Assembly: GCA_002110485.1 (NCBI GenBank)
Contig: MOWL01000046.1
Coordinates: 1,054,001 to 1,118,000, forward strand
Origin: Emergomyces orientalis
Taxonomy: Eukaryota; Ascomycota; Eurotiomycetes; Onygenales; Ajellomycetaceae
Length of the DNA: 64,000 nt
Direction: 5' to 3'
Position numbers and translations under genes: made by a program. Shown one piece after another: positions 59,189-64,000 of this stretch (its first letter is position 1; every line of letters begins with the position of its first letter). Below the pieces are notes generated by a model, which saw only the letters and a program-made list of their open reading frames with translations, ran no database searches and had not been told where the DNA came from.

Positions 59189-60588
59189 GAATACTAATTG
59201 CCTTATTTAGAGAGCGCTTCCCAAAGTATTGTTCTTTTTTTTCTTCTACGTTTCGTGTTCGCATATATCGCTGAGGGGAGTGCTATGAAGATTCGGGTCC
59301 GTAGAACACCGCCATTGCTGGAATTTAAAGGGGCGCATCCGGGAGTAAGGAAGGCCAACCAATAGGTACCTAGGTAGTCAATAGCAACAAGCAGGACATG
59401 ATAAAGGTTTATTGCAAGAGTATCTACCTCCTGGAAAACACAAAGAGATGGGATTCTCAAGTTCTACTGCTGTCAAAATAACCGACTCATGCCCGGTAGC
59501 TTTCTTTATGGGCTTGCAGCGTGCAAAAAACCACCTAGGTAGGCCCTGTTGCTGGTGATAGATCGGAAGCTCAACTTGCACTTGGTTGACGACGAGACGT
59601 GTGATCTGATTTGCCCCAAATCTGGCGTCTGTATAGTAACTATTGTTGTCTGAGTGGATGATCGTGGATTCCAACCTGCTTTGGCTTTGGGGGGCATTCA
59701 TCTCGTCTATCAAGCCAGATGTGGCATGTTGATAGAGTTTCCAAGAGGTGTACGTGGGGATAAATAGTGGACAGATGGCTCGTACCCGTCCAGTTAGTTG
59801 TCTAGATCTATATCAAACTGTTATTTTCTTCTGCCTTGGAGGTTGTCTGGATATCAGCGGTCCTTCTGTGGCCATTTACGGAGTACAGACATCGTAATCC
59901 GTAGAGAAGGATCCAATGGGATGGGATATTTGGTGCCGTAGGTTCGCCAAGGACCGAGTCACGCGAGTACCTGTTACTTCTGACAGGCCGACGGAATGAC
60001 GTGAGCACAGGTACTGCTACCTACCTCCCTAGGCCCCAGCCAAACCTCTGAGCATCGTCATTTGATCCTCCTTTGGGCTACCAACACCAACACCATCACC
60101 GGCTAAACTAACCTCTCCATTCACTAAGTTCGCCTACAACATACCTCGATATCGATATCCAGCACTATTCTCAACTGTCTAACATCCATCTAACCCTTCG
60201 AGCCGGTCTATCCCCGTGCGCAACATCCCTCCCGCCCGCCTTACCGCGCCTTACCGCGCCTTACCAACCTCCGTCCCTAATTAACTATCTGGGGGTACCC
60301 CTCACCAACTAACGCCTGTTGTCCCCCTGCTATCAAACCGCTGCTTACCGCTTTTGCTGAGCACAATACCTGTGGCAGGCGGGCTACCTGTCGCATCTCC
60401 CTCCCTACCACCCTCGTTCTCCCTGCGAATGAGGCTCCTGCTCCTGCTCCCTTCGTAAAGGGTTGACCAGTGGTGGTGGCCCTCTATCTAGCTAGTTCTA
60501 TCAGCCTTTTGTATTGATACCCCGTTAAGACTACGTGGAGGTGCCAGCTTAGGATATATCGTTGACGTTGTTGGGCGTTATTGGAACG
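59189..60588. other. Intergenic region
   Basis: Between the ankyrin relic and the claudin-like gene. There is a 111-codon minus frame at 59378-59713 without recognisable features. Three CGCCTTACC-type units occur at 60236-60264, and the leader before 60589 is C/T-rich. Confidence 0.45.
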
Positions 60589-61521
60589 ATGGACGTACAT
60601 CTTGTGCCAGGGGGCGGGGGGAGGAACTATACAGGCTTCGTGACGAAGACTATTGTATATGCCGCTACGTTTTTTGTGTTTCTGACTGGTATGGCTTGCT
60701 CGCCCATTTCCATGGGATATATAGCTAATATTTTCAACCCACCTGTATAGCTTTCGCCTTGACGCTGGCGTCAATAGCCCTGCCACGTTGGATCAGCTCG
60801 CAGAGGGGGACGGTATGTTAAACCCCTCCCCCATCCAATATCAAAATGGGTCAAAATACTTTCTAACCCTCCCGCAGTCCGCCAGCGTCTCCTACGGCCT
60901 GTACCACCGCTGCTTCTCCACGACCGGAACAACAGGAACGGCCAACACGACGACTTGCGTGCGCTTCCCACAATTCGACGACTGCACCGGCGACGACCGC
61001 CAGTTCTGCTCCATGTGGCGCACCGTCGGGTTTCTCATGTCCTTCGCCGTCGTCATCGAGGGGATGACCTTAATTACTTACATTATCATTCTGGCTGGCG
61101 GCAAACAGATGCGCGAGTCTGGCTGGCGGATCCTCTCGCTATTCTTGGTGCTAGTGGCCCTCGTGCAGTGTGCTAGTATGGGGTTGGTGGTTAGTTTCCG
61201 GCACCCTTTTTTTGCTTTATTTTGTACCCCGAAACTTGATATTGGTTTCTTCCTTTTTTGAGTATTTTTGTATTTCTTCTGAACGTGGTGAAGGGGAAAG
61301 GTAGCTAATATTGTGCTGCATATAACTAACTCTGTCTATAGTCATACCTCCACGACAACGACGACCACTTCTACCTCGGCTTCCGCCTTGACGACTCCTT
61401 CGTCATGTGCACCGTCAGCTGGTGTCTGGCCCTCTTCACTGCCGCGAGCATCATTTTCGCCGCGCGAGTCTTACCCTCTGAGGGCGGGTATGAGTTGATT
61501 TCTGATCATCCCGATAACTGA
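60589..61521 (+). CDS. Four-helix claudin/PMP22-like membrane protein
   Basis: Four exons (60589-60688, 60751-60812, 60878-61189, 61342-61521) give 217 aa. The introns are 62, 65 and 152 bp with GTATGG, GTATGT and GTTAGT donors, and CTAAC or CTAAT branch sites. Four hydrophobic helices are seen: TKTIVYAATFFVFLTAFALTL, TVGFLMSFAVVIEGMTLITY, LSLFLVLVALVQCASMGLV and SFVMCTVSWCLALFTAASII. The first extracellular loop carries PRW, then YGLYHRC and TTTC, which is the W-GLW-C-C pattern of the claudin/PMP22/EMP superfamily, and further Cys pairs. Fungal members of this four-helix class (Sur7/PalI, Fig1, Dcv1) work at the plasma membrane in eisosomes, mating or polarity. The substrate and the exact subfamily are not clear. 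The N-terminus MDVHLVPGGGGRNYTGF is short and cytosolic by inference. Confidence 0.8.
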
Positions 61522-62478
61522 ACGGGCGTTTCCCCACCTTTTATATCTATATATATCATTATATTTTATGAACTGTCTTGGTTCTAGTCAGAATTTTGGG
61601 TGGCTTTTATCCCGCGCCCTGTGTATATCTCTTCTTGAACAGGGGTACTCACAGAAGCAGCAGGTTTCCTGTGTCTTTCTGGTTGATCTGCTCCTTTTCT
61701 CTGCCCTGTTTCTTTCGTTCAGGTTTGTTCTGTTCCAATTACATCGAAATCTTTAAAACCACGCTTTTCTTGCTAGCTTGCTTGCTTGCTTGATCGATCG
61801 ATTATCTGTATTCTTTTTCCAGTGTCCTCTTCTTTAATTGCTCTTCCTCTCTTCTTCACTCTTGCGCCTTACTTTGCCGTGGCATTCTTTATAAGTTATT
61901 AATAATTAAAATCGACCCTAGTTGTATTCTGCAGTGAAAGGGGTCCCAGATGTTGGATAGTTTAAACCCCCCCCCCCTCCTCCCAAAACCTTTGCTCCCC
62001 CGGCAGGCAAGGGTTTCTATAATGTCGTTCACCGTTCATTTTTTCTGTTTGATATAACTACACTTCTTCTTCCTCTTCTTTTTCTTTGTTCTCCTGCAAG
62101 ATGCAGATACCCCGTTTGTTCGCTTTCCTTCCTCTTATGTTCGTTTTCCATTCATATCAGAATATTGTGTATGTACGCCAAGAGTACCAGTCCCAATGAA
62201 ATGGATATATCGTACAGACAAAGCTATAATTCTCTATTTATATTCTTTGATGTCTAACCCTCATATCCCTCTCCCTTCTTTCAAGAGGCTAGAAAACAAC
62301 GACGGACTAGGGGTATCCACGAGGGATATCTAAAACGCATATAAAACTACACAACCAACGATCCCATCCCATCCAACCCCATATCATATCATATCATGTC
62401 ATATCACATCAAACCATTCGCCCCTCACTCCTGAGGAGAAGGAAGGAAGGAAGAAGAAAAAAACCCTGGAACAAACGA
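61522..62478. other. Convergent 3' intergenic region
   Basis: T-rich then C-rich; GCTT/GATC units at about 61776-61802, a run of Cs near 61967-61977, and CATAT units at 62382-62408. No gene is seen. Confidence 0.5.
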
Positions 62479-63724
62479 TCAATTAATCAACTCCGTATTC
62501 CAACCCCCCTGAACCCCCAACCCTTCCGCCCCTTTACACTCCGGCGCCTTACCCGGCGGCTCAACCATTCTACCATCAACTTCCCTACCCCCATCTCTCC
62601 TAACCACCCTCACAAGCACTGGAATCACACCCCCGGTTTCCAACCTAAATTCCCTATGCCCCATAACCTCCAACAACGACGTAATCGCCCCCGAATGCGC
62701 CGTCAGTGATATATACGTGCTCGCGCCGTTGTCATGTTGGACAATATCATCTAGGAAGCGCCGTAGGCGGGCCGTGCGTGCGGAGTTGGATTCACGCAGG
62801 TCAGGGTCCCAGAGGGGGTCGGTGGGCGCGAAATGGGGTTCGAGGGTGAAGTGGGGGTAGGTTTTTGTTATGTGGGCTGCTGAGGAGCGGCGGTCGCAGG
62901 TGTGTATTCCTAAGGTTTCGCGGAGGAGCTGTGGAGAGGGTATATGTGGGGTTAATTTTGTGTTTTTTTGTATTTTTTTTCTTCCTTTATTTTTTTTTGC
63001 GCAGGCGGTTACTGAGGGCGATGCATACCTCTTTCACAACTGGTTTAAATTGCCTATCCGGGGGGAGGGATAGGTTGTTAAATGTCAAATTTGCGGTTTG
63101 CAGGCACCGGTCGAGGGGACTGGTGTAGTATGATTGTGGTAGGGGGATATGGTGTTTCATCTGTTCGGTCCATGTGGAGCGGGCGTGTATGGCCTGCGCG
63201 ATGCCTGTTTCTGTCAGATGTGCATCGGACCAGGTTATGCTGCCGTTGCCGTCGAGTTTGGACCAGTAGCACTACGAGGGAGGTTAGTATTCGGCGTTAT
63301 GTGAGGAAGACATGTTAGGAGTAAATGGCCGCATACATCCCACGCCTCGGTTCCGTAAAACTCCTCTGCAACGTTATGGTATCCCTCACCGTGTCGGCCC
63401 ATGTAGAAGAGTTTGAACTCTGTATGCTTGTCTGCGTGGGCGTTTAGGGATTGCAGTTTTCGCGCGAAACGGTCCCACTGCGTCTTCTCGTGGTTCGGGT
63501 CGAGGTCCTCGTCTGTATCGTAAGTTTGATTTATGAGGCCGAACGCTCTTGCTGCCTACGTTTTATTAGCCTGGTGCTTCTTCCTTTTTGGAGTCTACTT
63601 TCAGGGTAGCAGATCGGGAATGCACGTAGTCAAAATTTGCGGGGTCTGTTGCGGGGTCATCTTGCAGGAAATATCCTGTCACAGTACTATATTCGAAATG
63701 TGAGAGTGCGAGAGATTCGACCAT
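62479..63724 (-). CDS. Pmu1-like histidine phosphatase (phosphoglycerate mutase family)
   Basis: Four exons: 63724-63626, 63555-63337, 63271-63029 and 62928-62479, all phase 0, giving 336 aa. Donors are GTGCAT (weak) and GTATGC twice; acceptors are GTAG, GTAG and ACAG. The spliced protein contains YFLQDDPATDPANFDY, the catalytic FYMGRHGEGYHNVAEE (His in RHGEGYHN is the phosphorylated residue), YYTSPLDRCLQTA, LRETLG and the second catalytic His in SLTAHSGAITSLLEVMGH. This is the branch-2-like histidine phosphatase group that includes yeast Pmu1. Homologues often start with a signal peptide, and here the 24 codons before the first ATG do encode a hydrophobic segment (FLLGATVVVALFTA) in frame but without a Met. 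The true start may lie in an upstream exon. The substrate is unknown. Confidence 0.84.
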
Positions 63725-64000
63725 GGCGGTGAAGAGGGCGACGACCACGGTAGCACCGAGAAGGAAAGGGCTAGATATAGTGCTTAGTTTGTGCCATCAA
63801 TAAATACTTGTCGTTGTTTGTGCTTTTGCCCAGAACAATTGCCGTTGTTCTTTGGCATATGCCATCTCTGAGTATTTGGGAACGCGGAGCGACCATCAAT
63901 TGATGATAGCATTTGTCTTGTAAAATAACCGTAGTTTCATAACTCACATCACAATGTCAACGCGACAGTAACTCTCACATCTCCTTTTCAATCTTTCTAT
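63725..64000. other. 5' flank of the Pmu1-like gene
   Basis: The hydrophobic in-frame segment at 63725-63771 and a possible acceptor CTAG at 63772-63775 (minus strand) suggest an unseen 5' exon. A GTGAGT donor-like site lies at about 63946-63951. No other gene is seen up to the window end. Confidence 0.35.

Noticed and set aside
59378..59713. A 111-codon minus-strand ORF
   Set aside because: No recognisable motif, no conserved context, and no splice partner.

Overview
The window reads as nuclear DNA of a filamentous ascomycete. Genes are spread over both strands, introns are short (50-152 bp) with GTAAGT/GTATGT-type donors and CTAAC/CTAAT-type branch sites, and there are fungus-specific families and many A/T tracts and microsatellites. 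The gene content suits a Eurotiomycete and I lean towards Onygenales, but that is an impression and no marker here proves it. There is no CRISPR array, operon or prokaryotic signal.

Layout. 1-0.6 kb: 5' part of an alpha/beta hydrolase (-). 1.6-1.8 kb: a 153 bp MITE-like inverted repeat. 3.4-12.9 kb: a giant DUF6606/DUF3638/DUF3645 gene (+), whose frame carries one in-frame TAA. 14.2-17.4 kb: MOT1-type molybdate transporter and a PhyH dioxygenase (+). 17.8-23.7 kb: UTP15 and an Inn1/Fic1-like C2 protein (-). 24.4-27.0 kb: a 3'-terminal Ty1/copia fragment with its 3' LTR, abutting an unrelated LTR-like sequence. 27-32 kb: gene-poor, with a frame-shifted gene relic. 32.3-35.5 kb: SF1 RNA helicase (-). 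39.1-40.3 kb: fungus-specific Cys-rich protein (+). 42.2 kb: tRNA-Thr(AGT) (-). 42.6-44.2 kb: isochorismatase-GST fusion (-). 44.9-46.2 kb: mitochondrial uL22 (-). 47.4-51.8 kb: Prp24/SART3-like splicing factor in four exons (-). 52-58 kb: about 6 kb of low-complexity DNA. 58-59.2 kb: broken ankyrin-repeat gene (+). 60.6-61.5 kb: four-exon claudin-like membrane protein (+). 62.5-63.7 kb: four-exon Pmu1-like histidine phosphatase (-).

The genes do not form a pathway or cluster. Several are core housekeeping (UTP15 in rRNA processing, Prp24 in U4/U6 assembly, uL22m in mitochondrial translation, tRNA-Thr), which marks this as ordinary chromosome, interrupted by transposon and pseudogene islands at 24-32 kb and 57-59 kb. 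The most interesting points are the in-frame stop in the giant DUF gene and its SecA-like motif set, the isochorismatase-GST fusion, the junction of two retroelements, and several unexplained palindromes. All splice sites were read by eye from frame, consensus and protein continuity; none is confirmed by RNA.
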